DNA from: Procambarus clarkii
Lineage: Eukaryota > Arthropoda > Malacostraca > Decapoda > Cambaridae
DNA length: 64,000 bases
Assembly: GCF_040958095.1 (NCBI RefSeq)
Contig: NC_091208.1
Span: forward strand, 15,398,452-15,462,451
Direction of reading: 5' to 3'
This document shows positions 20,998-64,000 of this stretch, piece by piece; position 1 is the first letter of the stretch, and each line of letters begins with the position of its first letter. The notes beneath the pieces are model-generated. The model was not told the DNA's origin. It saw only the letters and a program-made list of their open reading frames with translations, and searched no databases. A program made the translations under genes and the position numbers.

Positions 20998-22188
20998 TTA
21001 CAGGGAATTTATTAGGTATAGCTTCGTTTTTAACTTAAACTGGTTGAGAGAGGTACTGTCTTTAACATGGTTGGGAAGGTCATTCCACATCCTGGGCCCC
21101 TTGATTTGTAGAGCATTTCTGGTTTGATTAAGTCGTACTCTAGGAATATCAAAACTGTATTTATTTCTGGTGTGGTGCTCATGGGTTCTGTTACAACCTT
21201 CTATGAAGCTTTTGAGATCAGGATTGGCATTACAATTTAGCGTTTTGTATATGTATAGTACACATGAGAGAATGTGCAGTGACTTAATGTCTAACATATT
21301 CAGGGATTTGAATAGGGGTACCGAGTGATGTCTGGGGCCAGAATTGGATATTGTCCTAATAGCAGCTTTGTGTTGAGTAATTAGAGGACGTAAGTGATTT
21401 TGGGTAGTAGAGCCCCAAGCACAAATACCATAGTTGAGATATGGATAGATAAGGGAGTAATAGAGAGTCACCAGGGCAGGGCGTGGTACATAATATCTGA
21501 TCTTAGAAAGAATGCCCACAGTTTTTGAAACTTTTTTTGATATGTTTAGAATGTGTCCCTGGAAATTCAGCTTGTGGTCAATGAGAATGCCAAGGAATTT
21601 GCCATCTAATTTGTTACAAATTTGGGTATTGTTTATTTTGAGATTTATTTGATTAGAGGATTTATTGCCAAACAGAATATAGAAAGTTTTGTCAATGTTA
21701 AGGGTGAGTTTGTTGGCAGTTAGCCACAGATGGACTTTATTTAGCTCAGTATTTACTGTGGCATTTAGAGCAAGGGGATCAGGACTGGAGTAAATGAAGG
21801 TTGTGTCGTCAGCAAATAAGATTGGTTTGAGGTGTTGGGAGGCATTTGGAAGGTCATTAATGTAGATGAGAAAGAGGAGAGGGCCAAGTATGCTGCCCTG
21901 GGGAACACCAATGTTGATGGGTAGGGTGGGCGAAATTGTATTATTCACAGAAACACATTGGAGCCTGTCAGTAAGGTAGGATTTGAGGTATTGTAGGGAG
22001 TGTCCTCTGACACCATAATGATGTAATTTAAGAAGAAGGTTTTGGTGGTTGACAGTATCGAAAGCTTTACGCAGGTCCACAAATAACCCAACAGGGAACT
22101 CATTTTTATCAAGAGCTGTATGAATCGAGTTAAGCATACTAATAAGTGCATCGTTAGTGCTTTTTTGGGCCTGAAGCCATATTGGCAA
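20998..22188 (-). pseudogene. Family B LINE reverse transcriptase, main part
   Basis: A 396-codon open stretch begins inside the RT fingers (AQKSTNDALISML). It continues with GLFVDLRKAFDTVNHQNLL, GVPQGSILGPLLFLIYINDL and the catalytic FADDT, then the thumb and C-terminal region (KLNFQGHI, LVTLYYSLIYPYLNYGICAWG, ending MWNDLPNHVKDSTSLNQFK). It ends normally. The start is not a real start: a one-base loss near 22165-22190 separates it from the preceding frame. The copy at 32.5-34.3 kb shows the unbroken arrangement. Confidence 0.85.
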
Positions 22189-22189
22189 G

Positions 22190-24037
22190 GGCTAAGTATA
22201 TTGAGTTTGGCTAGATATGAGTAAAGCTGCTTATAGATTAGTTTTTCAAAAATTTTGACAAGTTTGGCAGGATTGATATAGGTCTGTAGTTGTTAACATC
22301 TGTGAGATCACCACATTTGTGGACAGGCGTTACTCTCGCTTTTTTTAGAATATCTGGAAAGGTTTGGAGTTCAAGTGACTTGTTGAAGAGCAAAGCAATA
22401 GCAGGGGCTAAAGATCTGGAGGCTTTTTTGTAGATTAAAGTTGGTATCTCCTCAAGGGCACCAGACTTGGTTTTAAGGGAAAGGATTATCTCATTGACGT
22501 CAATGGAATTAATAGGCTTTAGGTACAGAGACTGGGGATAGTTCCCTGTAAGATAGTCCTTAATGTCAGTACTGGAAGATGGAATATCATTAGCAAGGGA
22601 TGAACCAATGGAAGAGAAGAACCTATTGAACTCAATAGCAGAATCAGAGGCTGAAAGCTGACCATCGTTATTAGACAGGAGAGTCGGTTTGTTATTTAAA
22701 GACTTTTTTGATCCCAATATTTGTGAAATTGTTCTCCATGTTTGTTTAATGTTGCTCTTTATTTGGGTAAATTTATCTTCGTAGTATTTAGTTTTGGCTC
22801 GTCTAATTATCTTAGATAGCAATAATGAGTAATTCTTTGAGAATTCTTTGGAGACAATCCCTAACCTATACTTTTTCTCAAGGTCATGTTTTTTATTAAT
22901 AGATTTAAGTATTCCCTTTGTAAGCCAGGGATTGTTAAGCCTTTTGGTTGTGACTTGTTTTGTAAGCATAGGACAGTGGGTATTATAAAGGCTAAGAGTT
23001 ATTTGAAGAAAAGATTGAACTGCTAGGTTGATGTCCTCTATGTTACCTAACTCGGACTCCCAGTTGACATTATCAGTAACAGTTATAAAATTGTCTATAG
23101 CAGTTTCATTGTGTAGTCTAAAACGTATCTCTCTTGACTCAAGAGGTGGTTTGCTAATGTTAGTTAAGAGAAATGTGGGGTAATGGTCTGTAGTGCTATC
23201 GGTGATTATACCTGAAGTAAGCGGAGAGGTTATATTTGTCCAGATGTGATCAAGAGTCGTGGCAGTGCTATCAGTGATTCTAGTAGGTCTAGTGATTAAG
23301 GGTATGAGGAAGCAGGAATTCATACAGTTGAGGAAGCTAACAGCAGTAGGGTGTTCTGGCTCGCAGAGGTCAATATTAAAGTCCCCTGCGATAATTAGGT
23401 GGTTTTTGTTCAGTCTGTTATCAAGTATTAGATTTCTAAGGTTTGAGTTGAATTCGGACACATCAGTGTTAGGAATTCTATAAACTGCACCCACAGACAG
23501 GATAGACTCGGCACCCTTGACTCTGAAGCTGGCGAAGATATACTCCCCATAGCACTCTCTAGTTCTAATTTCTTTTAAGCATGTTAGTTCTTGGTGGTAG
23601 TAAAGAGCAGTGCCACCACCTCTCTGAAGTTGACGACAGTTGTGGATTGCTGAGTAGTTAGGCATGTTAAAGAGTTGAGTAGTATCATCTTTCAACCATG
23701 CTTCAGTAAGTATAATAAAAGAGAAATTGTTGTCAATAGCTTCAATCAAGGCACTAACATCATCGAAGTGTTTGCCTAGGGATCTAACGTTCAAATTGAT
23801 TACAGAGATATTGTGATTATGAGTTAATACATTGTTTACATCATGTGCTGCAAAATATCTGCAATTTAGATCATTAAAGTGATTATTGTCATAGATAGTG
23901 GATAAGAGGTTAAGTTCTGGGTCTATACTTGACTGCATAAAAAAAAGCTGAATGCCGGAAAAACAAGAAAAACAAAAAGAAATAAATGTACACAATACTG
24001 TACCAAACAAACACAAAAGGGGCTTACAGGGGTACAA
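22190..24037 (-). pseudogene. Family B LINE endonuclease and RT N-terminus
   Basis: An AP-type endonuclease is complete: NLNVRSL at residue 81, TEAWL at 111, GDFNID at 218, TLDHIWT at 261 and TDHYP at 283. The RT begins with ARVTPVHKCGDLTDVNNYRPIS. The frame stops at 22238 because one A is missing in a TCAAAATTTTTGAAAAAC run. The plus-strand relative at 32988 has the extra base there. Coding continues in another frame to about 22190. Confidence 0.85.
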
Positions 24038-24055
24038 TGGAGTAAGGGAGTATGG

Positions 24056-24948
24056 CTAGGCTAGGAAACCTAGGTAATGAATGAGATTAAAGAAAAAAAC
24101 ATATAAACATGGACTATACAAAACACAAGATATAGATATACAAAACAAAAATATAAACAAGACTAAGCAATACCAAAAAAATTGAGCAAAAATGAAAAAT
24201 GAGGTAGATTGCTTACAGGTACTCTCAGGTACACTGTAAGTAACAATAGACAGAAAATATATATCAATATAGAAAAGAATGTCACAATACAATAAGATAA
24301 GCAATTACATGAACAGATGAAAAACAAATCTGCTGTAAAATAGGAAGTAATTATAGCAAAACACAATATAATAATATAACAATACAATAAGAGCTTACAA
24401 AGTATTGAGTCTGCTAAATTAGAGAATAATTATGGCAAGACACAACAATAAATGCAAGCAAACAAGGAATTGAAACAATTAGAGGTAGAATAAAGGTCAC
24501 TAGATAGCCATGGAGGATACACAAGTTTGGTGGAGAGAACAAAAAATCAGTAGAGACTGACAAGATGAATATATAAAAAAATTTGACAAATGATAATTGT
24601 AAAGTAAAATAATCTTAAAGATAATAAATTTTATTAAGCTTAGTTTTAACTTATAATTAGTATGAACTTAATTAAAAGAACAAAAATGAGATCAATAATT
24701 GATTTCAATAAATGACATAGATCAATACAAATAAAATTAAAATATAAATGGAATAGGGTAAGATTAGATTTAAGAGTAAAATTTTACAATGAAACTGAGG
24801 TAGATGCTTGCATAAGTGCATGGAGACTTGATGGATTATTTAGGAAATTATATGAATAGGAGAACATCAGGTAAATGGTAAGGCAGAGACAGCACCTTAG
24901 ACAAAGTTAGATTAAGTTAGGTTAGGCTCAGGCACTGAAAGAGTTATT
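24056..24948 (-). other. AT-rich spacer between family B ORF1 and ORF2
   Basis: About 900 bases of A/T-rich sequence separate the two LINE ORFs. The open frames here are Phe/Ile/Tyr-rich translations of AT-rich DNA without motifs. It may hold translation-reinitiation or structural signals, but none can be named. Confidence 0.4.
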
Positions 24949-25950
24949 TTAAGTACTGGCATTGGTCGGGTTCAGGTTTTCAGATATACCACAATCACTT
25001 AAGAAGGCCAGGAGTTGTTGGTCACATTTTATTTCATATCTTTTTCCTGTAGCTTCTTTCTTCGCAAAAATCGTACCATTCCTTGTGTAGCACTGCTTGA
25101 TAACACCAGGGTTTTGTTTGCGAATTTGGCGCAGCCTGTAGAGGAGGGATCCACGCTGCTTAGTAAGACACTCATTTATATAGAGGTTGGTTTTTTGCTT
25201 AGCAGCTGTTTGCATGAGGTCAAACTTCGCAGAGGGATTTGCAAGTTTGATGAGCATTCTCTTACTGGTACGGGGATTGTTTTTATCTATCCTAATAGCC
25301 GATTTGATTTGAACATTGACACTGATCTTTGAATTAATTAGGGTGTTGGCTATGTTACAGCAATCCTCACCTTGTTGTTCAACAGGTAGATCAGTAGAGC
25401 TAATTATCAGGGAGTCATGAAGTTGTTGTTGCTCTTGGTCATCTTCGGAAGCCGCCTGGTGAGTCTGAAGGAGATTGATCTGTTTTTCCAGCTTTTTAAG
25501 GAGGTCACTTTGAGCTGAGAGGGTTTCCTCGGCCTGAATCTTACGTATTTGATCCATTGCATCATTTGCAACAGTTTGTATGTTGAGAATTTCTTGGTTG
25601 TTGTTCATCGACGATTTAAGGAGGCAGTCTATGGTATGTTGTTGTCGGGTGACTGTGTCTTGGAGGGCCAAAATAGCTTCTGATTGCATTTTCACAAGGT
25701 TGTGCAGTTTCTGGAGCCATGGATTACTTCGGAGAGGTTTGAAGTTTAAACAGGGAGCCATAGATTGAGTGAATTCTAAAGCTAGAGATCCGAGGTGAGT
25801 TGAAGGGGGGGAGTGAGGAGGGGGAGCAGATGCTGTGTTTACAAACATCGGCGAGGGTTGCGGCGTTGCCAGTGTTTCATTCAGAGCTATAGGAGTAATG
25901 GAACCAGAGTGAGAGGCACCCCTACCTTGCTTGTTGTTATGTTTGGGCAT
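24949..25950 (-). CDS. Family B LINE ORF1 protein
   Basis: This is an intact 333-codon frame. The N-terminal 80 residues are Pro/Ser/Thr-rich. A predicted coiled coil follows at about residues 90-170 (heptad-like LHNLVKMQSEAILALQDTV and LLKKLEKQINLLQTHQ). The C-terminal part (about 205-320; SAIRIDKNNPRTSKRMLIKL, YINECLTKQRGSLLYRLRQI) resembles the RNA-binding domain of L1-type ORF1 proteins. It probably forms multimers on the element RNA. The Met at 25950 fits because nothing upstream is in frame with similar composition. Confidence 0.8.
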   Translation of the reverse strand: MPKHNNKQGRGASHSGSITPIALNETLATPQPSPMFVNTASAPPPHSPPSTHLGSLALEFTQSMAPCLNFKPLRSNPWLQKLHNLVKMQSEAILALQDTVTRQQHTIDCLLKSSMNNNQEILNIQTVANDAMDQIRKIQAEETLSAQSDLLKKLEKQINLLQTHQAASEDDQEQQQLHDSLIISSTDLPVEQQGEDCCNIANTLINSKISVNVQIKSAIRIDKNNPRTSKRMLIKLANPSAKFDLMQTAAKQKTNLYINECLTKQRGSLLYRLRQIRKQNPGVIKQCYTRNGTIFAKKEATGKRYEIKCDQQLLAFLSDCGISENLNPTNAST

Positions 25951-26000
25951 GTTTTCGACGAATAGATTCTTGGTAGCGTTTCTAATGGTAGATACTTGGT

Positions 26001-27150
26001 GAATTATAGTAGGGATGACTAGCGTATTGGGAACACTTGGCAGAAGGGTCGTAGAAAGGCAGGCGAAAATTGGTTAATTTTGGTTGATTACTGTTGAGGT
26101 TCACTGTGAGTTATGTCATATTAAGTCTCCATGCACTTAACTCGTGCTAGGCAGCAGTTAGGCCATGCAACGTTGAGTGGAGACGAAATTAAACACGAAA
26201 TTTCAGCAGCTGTGACGGAGCCGGTACCACCGCCAGCGTTTCCCGCCGTCGAGCCACACACATATAAACATTGACATTCTTAAGTTGATAGTGCGGACAC
26301 TTGGCTGTACAGTCAGCTGTAACCTGTGATTCAGTAGTAGTTTAGATATAAATATATAATAAAAACTGCGTTTTATTTTTATTGGGAGAATGTCGAGGGG
26401 GACATTATTTTGGGAGTGGATGGAGCACGGGAGTGAACTTCGTGAAGTTCAGTGTTCCTCTCCTGGATGACTGGAAGTTCAGTCTGTGAATATATTTTCA
26501 TTTTTGTTGTTGTTTTGAATTGTGTGCATCATGCTTTAGGGGGCACACGTGGTTGGCTAATAAAGAGCCAAGGGATTTTGCTAGCAAGCTTTTGTTGACA
26601 GATTAGGGTTATTTTTCTTAGTTATATCAGTCAGGTGTAGGATGTTTTGTTTCCAGTGTATTGGATAATTGCTGGGCTGTGGGATGAAGGCTGAATTGGT
26701 AATTTTTGTGTTTATGATTTTTGCTGAACACTCTGATGTTTGTCATTTATTAGATAGGATTAGCTTTTTGATAGAGGCATGGGATGTATCTATTGTATAC
26801 AATAAGGGTTTGGATACTAAACCACATTTTTTATGGTATTACAAAACAAGGTTTATTAAATTGCTTGTGCAGGGGGGTTCAATTTCTTTCTTTATTATGC
26901 ACCCCATACCCATCCCGTGGGCGGTGGTGTAAAGGATTACAGAGGCACATAATCGGTTCAGGAACTGAACCCTCTAGTTCGTTTAGCTAAGCAAATAACA
27001 ATATTTGACGCTAGTTACAAAATTATCAATGTTGTATACACATGTACACACCCTCATACATACATGTACATATATATATACGTATACACATATACATACA
27101 CATACATATCTAATCACCCACACAAATACACACATCAATAATCTTTGTGT
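26001..27150. other. Unassigned region upstream of family B ORF1
   Basis: The first 270 bases may be the 5' UTR of the family B LINE. The sequence near 26392 (GTCGAGGGGGAC) resembles the polypurine-rich end of Gypsy internal regions, and TGAACTTCGTGAAGTTCA at 26433-26450 is a short inverted repeat. No coding region was supported. Confidence 0.3.
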
Positions 27151-27731
27151 CACAAGTGACACAAAGAGGTGTCACAAGTGACATTACAAGAGGCTCACAA
27201 CAGTCACTATACAAGGCACTTTACATCTATAGTGAGTCACACAGTTACTAGTCTTGCTCCACACCCACCCAACTGGGCGGCAGCTTTACAGTCATGTGCA
27301 TGCATTACCTACAGTAAGCAAATTTTGGATACTTCACTAAGATTCCGGGCAGCACATCATTATGAATGAAGTACTTACACATTTCTTGGACGTTTCTTGA
27401 TGGTGTTATCTCTAAATTCCGCAATTTTTTCACATTCCATTACATAATGACGCAAAGTATGCGAATAGTTCTGCTGACAGAGTTTACATTTAGTCAAATC
27501 TACATCAGCAGATGTTACAAACTCCCAGAGGTACTTGTAGCCAAGCCTAAGCCTAGCAGTGGTAACATCTTGAAGTCTGCTAACATTATTGGATGACCCA
27601 TAGACGTGCGGTTCTTCCTGCATAATAGAATGATGATAGATGGAGTAACTGGTGTGAATTTCACTTTGCCTCAAGTCTCCGAAATTAGGGGGGGGATTGT
27701 AACAAATTAAGCTTGTTTTCTTAGAAATCAT
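27150..27731 (-). pseudogene. RNase H-type LINE, ORF2 C-terminal fragment with 3' UTR
   Basis: The 27731-27375 minus frame encodes the terminal zinc-knuckle region of an RNase H-bearing LINE: ARLRLGYKYLWEFV, then CKLCQQNYSHTLRHYVMEC (C-x2-C...H...C), then EFRDNTIKK. About 220 bases of 3' UTR-like sequence follow. RT and RNase H are absent, as in a 5'-truncated copy. The motif order matches the element at 55.3-56.3 kb. Confidence 0.65.
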
Positions 27732-28840
27732 AATTTCTCAGATCATAGACATTATTTGAGACCACGTGGTCTCACACAAGTTAGTGAAGAGAGGATTCTT
27801 ACCTGGGATGTGAGGATGGGTCATCTCCCCAGAGATTAAAGGGATTAACACGTTTAGAATACAAGATGGCCGTCTCCCTTGTATTAATTCAACAAGTAAT
27901 GGATAGTTAAAGAAATACAGTAATAACCAATCTGGATTAAGTATGTATGGTAGGCTAAAATGTATGTAGAGTAAAAGATCAGGGCCCGTATACCGTCAAA
28001 AAGACAGTGACATCAGTTCAGTAGAGGGTCTAGTTTCGGAAGCTTAGCCTCGTGACCACCCTGGGTCAAGAGGTCACGCGGCAGACGTGACCACAGCTTC
28101 CTATATTATTTAATTCATTAAGTATAAATTCAGGTCACTTGTCAATATTGTAATGGGATATAGCTTTTGCCAAGATGCCTATACAATTACCGTCAGTTTA
28201 AATAAGAATTCAACCATCTGGGTTGGCCAGTAGATTAAATTAGCTTGTTTAATTTAAACTCTGCTTGGTAATTTAATAAGCCTTAGAGGCATGGGGGATT
28301 GATATTAGGTAGCCTCAGTCTTTATCAGAGAACAGGCCAGAGTTGGGAGGTCGCCATCTCACCTCCAGCAGCCAGAACACCATCGGCTGTTTTCTTGGAT
28401 TACGGTAAAATGCTAAGAGTTTGGTACAGTTAAATAGTTCATGTCTGCCTCTTAGGGAATATTTAAGTTAAGGAGTGTTCAGCTTAGGAAGTGTTCCTAT
28501 TTATTTACACTTTTGATAGTTTTGCTCAATAAACTTTGTTTTAGTAATTATTAGTATTTTTTAGTTTTTTCCTAATTTATATATTGTCTATGCCGTGGTC
28601 TCCACGAGTCGGGTTGCTTGGACTAAGCTGGTATACATATGGCAAGCAAGCCTAATCTATTTTTAATATCTGATATATCCCCTCTGTTTTCAAGGTAATT
28701 CCCACACTTCACGTAAATTCATCTTTCCCCCCCTTTTCCAAGTAATTGGGGATTAAGCCCCAAGGAATTGATGGTTAATTAATTGGCCCAAACCACGATT
28801 AATTAATCTTTTAAATTATTTTTTGGTTTGGTGGTGGCAG
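27698..28840 (+). other. Candidate LTR with AATAAA and primer-binding-like 10-mer
   Basis: A run of Gs is followed by TGTAACAAATTAAGC at 27698. AATAAA lies at 28528-28533 and TGGTGGCAGC at 28832-28841, the same order as in the 7.6-8.15 kb region. No second copy or internal genes were found, so it could be a solo LTR or chance. It contains an 18-base perfect palindrome at 27757-27774. Confidence 0.3.
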
Positions 28841-28841
28841 C

Positions 28842-29663
28842 AAGTGAAGGTCCCAGAGTATTGCTAGAAGCCTAGTACGACGTCTCGTGTTTCGTAGTAT
28901 CAAAAGGCGGTCAGTCGTCTAAGATCACGAGACGTGGACTGAGGGCTAGAAGAGTAGGGCTCTGGGGTCTTTGAGTTAAGATCTACGAACAGGGTAGTGG
29001 ACAAGTACATTACCCGTTACAACAGGATGAGTATGGACTGGATAATAAACATCCACTCACAGGATGAGTTGCATAACAAGCTAAGCCCCCGCCGGCCTAT
29101 ACACTCAGGAGTGATAAACAAATAAGTCTGAATGGCAACGATGAGGAGTGGAACAACTCAATATTGCTTGTTCAATACACTACCGTGACTTGTAATAGTT
29201 TTAATCTCTTGTAATACACGTGAGCCGGGTGTGTTTTGTTAGTAAATTTTTGATAATGACATTTCATAAATAACACTTTATGTACTGTGTATATCTTTAA
29301 GTATTCATGGAATCATAATTGTTGAAAAGTTATACAATATAATGCAGGGAATTTTGGTAATTATATTTCAACATATATAGTTTTGTTTACAAATTTGAGC
29401 CAAATTTACAGTTTATGTAGCAGTTCAACATTCATCTCATGGCAGAAATTACTTAGTAAACGTGAGAATTGGTTAGTAAGCATTCATGGGTGTGAGACTA
29501 CATTTGGCTACGCCCTTGTCACCCAGGAAACGCTCTTACTTGAGGAAAATTCCACAGTGAAAATAACAACATAAACAGCTAAAACCTTAACAGTTAGTAT
29601 ACTCTTAATACTGCTACTGTACTTTACCTAAGCTAAGTACTGACAGTTTGCAGAAAAGTTGAC
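28842..29663. other. Unassigned intergenic region beyond the esterase 3' end
   Basis: No genes were seen. ACGTCTCGTG at 28880-28889 and its reverse complement at 28926-28935 form a short inverted repeat. The esterase poly-A signal lies at the right border. Confidence 0.4.
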
Positions 29664-29669
29664 TTTATT
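29664..29669 (-). promoter_or_regulatory. Candidate poly-A signal of the carboxylesterase gene
   Basis: AATAAA on the minus strand lies about 255 bases after the esterase stop codon. It is the first canonical hexamer I see downstream of the terminal exon, which suggests a 3' UTR of roughly 270-290 bases. Confidence 0.5.
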
Positions 29670-29922
29670 TGGGGAGCTTTTCTTGGGAAACAGAATAACC
29701 TGACGTACACGGACTCCAGCCTCAAAGTGCAATCCGATAGAAAACTTCACAAATACATTTTTGTTGTAGAATGAGTTTAATCTTGGTATCATTTGCGTTG
29801 TTTTTGTTGGCTTTGAGCTGGTGTAGCATCGGGTGTGTGCGTCATCAGGTGTGTGGGTCCTCAAGTGTGTGCGTCAACAGGGGGTATGAGGTACCAGGTG
29901 CCACCAGTCCCCTGGAGCACAT

Positions 29923-63830
<33,908 letters not shown>

Positions 63831-64000
63831 CTGTGCACGGAGTAGAGGATATCATAATTTCTTTTAATCTTACATTATATAACTTTTAAATATTTATTGT
63901 TAACAAATGTACTATGAACATACAAAGTGTTATAAAACAGTGAAAAAGTCACATCTGTGGTAAAACATTATAGTGTAGATCCTGAGTGTCATAACTCACT
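63831..64000. other. Esterase intron upstream of visible exon 1
   Basis: AT-rich sequence with no coding exon; the N-terminal exon(s) of the esterase lie outside the window. Confidence 0.6.

Larger units (their letters stand above)
20636..26000 (-). mobile_element. Family B LINE, nearly full length (ORF1, EN-RT, 3' UTR)
   Basis: On the minus strand ORF1 (25950-24949) is followed by an AT-rich spacer of about 900 bases, then ORF2 (24037-20998), a 360-base 3' UTR and a terminal (ATT)n run at 20636-20658. The 3' UTR holds the CCCGAAACGCTTTGCGTAAT core (20757-20772 region) and AATAAA just before the ATT repeat. ORF2 is broken by two one-base deletions. The 5' end is not resolved and may extend to about 26270. 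Confidence 0.85.

Overview
The window looks like a gene-poor, transposon-rich stretch of an arthropod genome, most likely a decapod crustacean (a crayfish is my best guess). The reasons are the retrotransposon and tRNA-SINE types, the long AT, AC and CT microsatellites, a MITE with an arthropod TTAGG-like core, and a carboxylesterase of the juvenile-hormone-esterase-like type. Assignments rest on motifs read from the sequence and on recalled family knowledge; no database was searched.

Host gene. I find one host gene, on the minus strand: a carboxylesterase/JHE-like serine esterase. Ten phase-compatible GT-AG exons run from 63830 down to a stop codon at 29923. They give 1536 nt of coding sequence (511 codons plus stop) with no internal stop. 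The first coding exon(s) lie beyond position 64000. All three catalytic residues are visible: Ser in GFSAG, Asp in the HDG motif, and His in WVGH. Exons 1-7 (63830-56370) and 8-10 (31159-29923) are separated by an intron of about 25.2 kb packed with mobile elements. The 5' splice site of exon 9 lies inside a 43-bp minisatellite of 13 units, and nearly every unit copies the end of the exon plus a consensus donor.

Layout. 1-1.7 kb: C-terminal end of an RNase H-bearing LINE (+). 1.7-5.4 kb: a broken LINE (-) whose ORF1 carries CCCH zinc fingers, with a second truncated LINE nested in its endonuclease. 5.5-8.7 kb: non-coding, LTR-like, rich in a one-strand AACGTAA motif. 8.9-11.1 kb: two tandem arrays (38 bp and 30 bp periods) that share a GGCGT-loop-ACGCC hairpin core. 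13.7-17.1 kb: a degenerate Gypsy pol (+). 17.7 kb: a tRNA-SINE. 20.6-26 kb: a nearly full-length LINE (-, called family B here). 27-28.9 kb: a LINE 3' fragment and a candidate LTR. 29.7-31.2 kb: 3' end of the esterase gene.

The giant intron (31.2-56.4 kb). It holds a second family B LINE (+), several copies of another LINE (family A), and a BEL/Pao element (38036-43848) with two 1099-bp LTRs and a TGGTT target duplication, inserted into a minus-strand family A copy. A head-to-tail chain of family A copies follows, each starting where the previous copy's AC-repeat tail ends. SINEs and an RNase H LINE fragment complete it. 56.4-64 kb holds the seven upstream esterase exons. Their introns contain a 374-bp MITE, a 40-bp perfect hairpin and a SINE.

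Apart from the esterase, essentially every long open frame is a retroelement, a fragment of one, or a translation of a microsatellite or tandem repeat.
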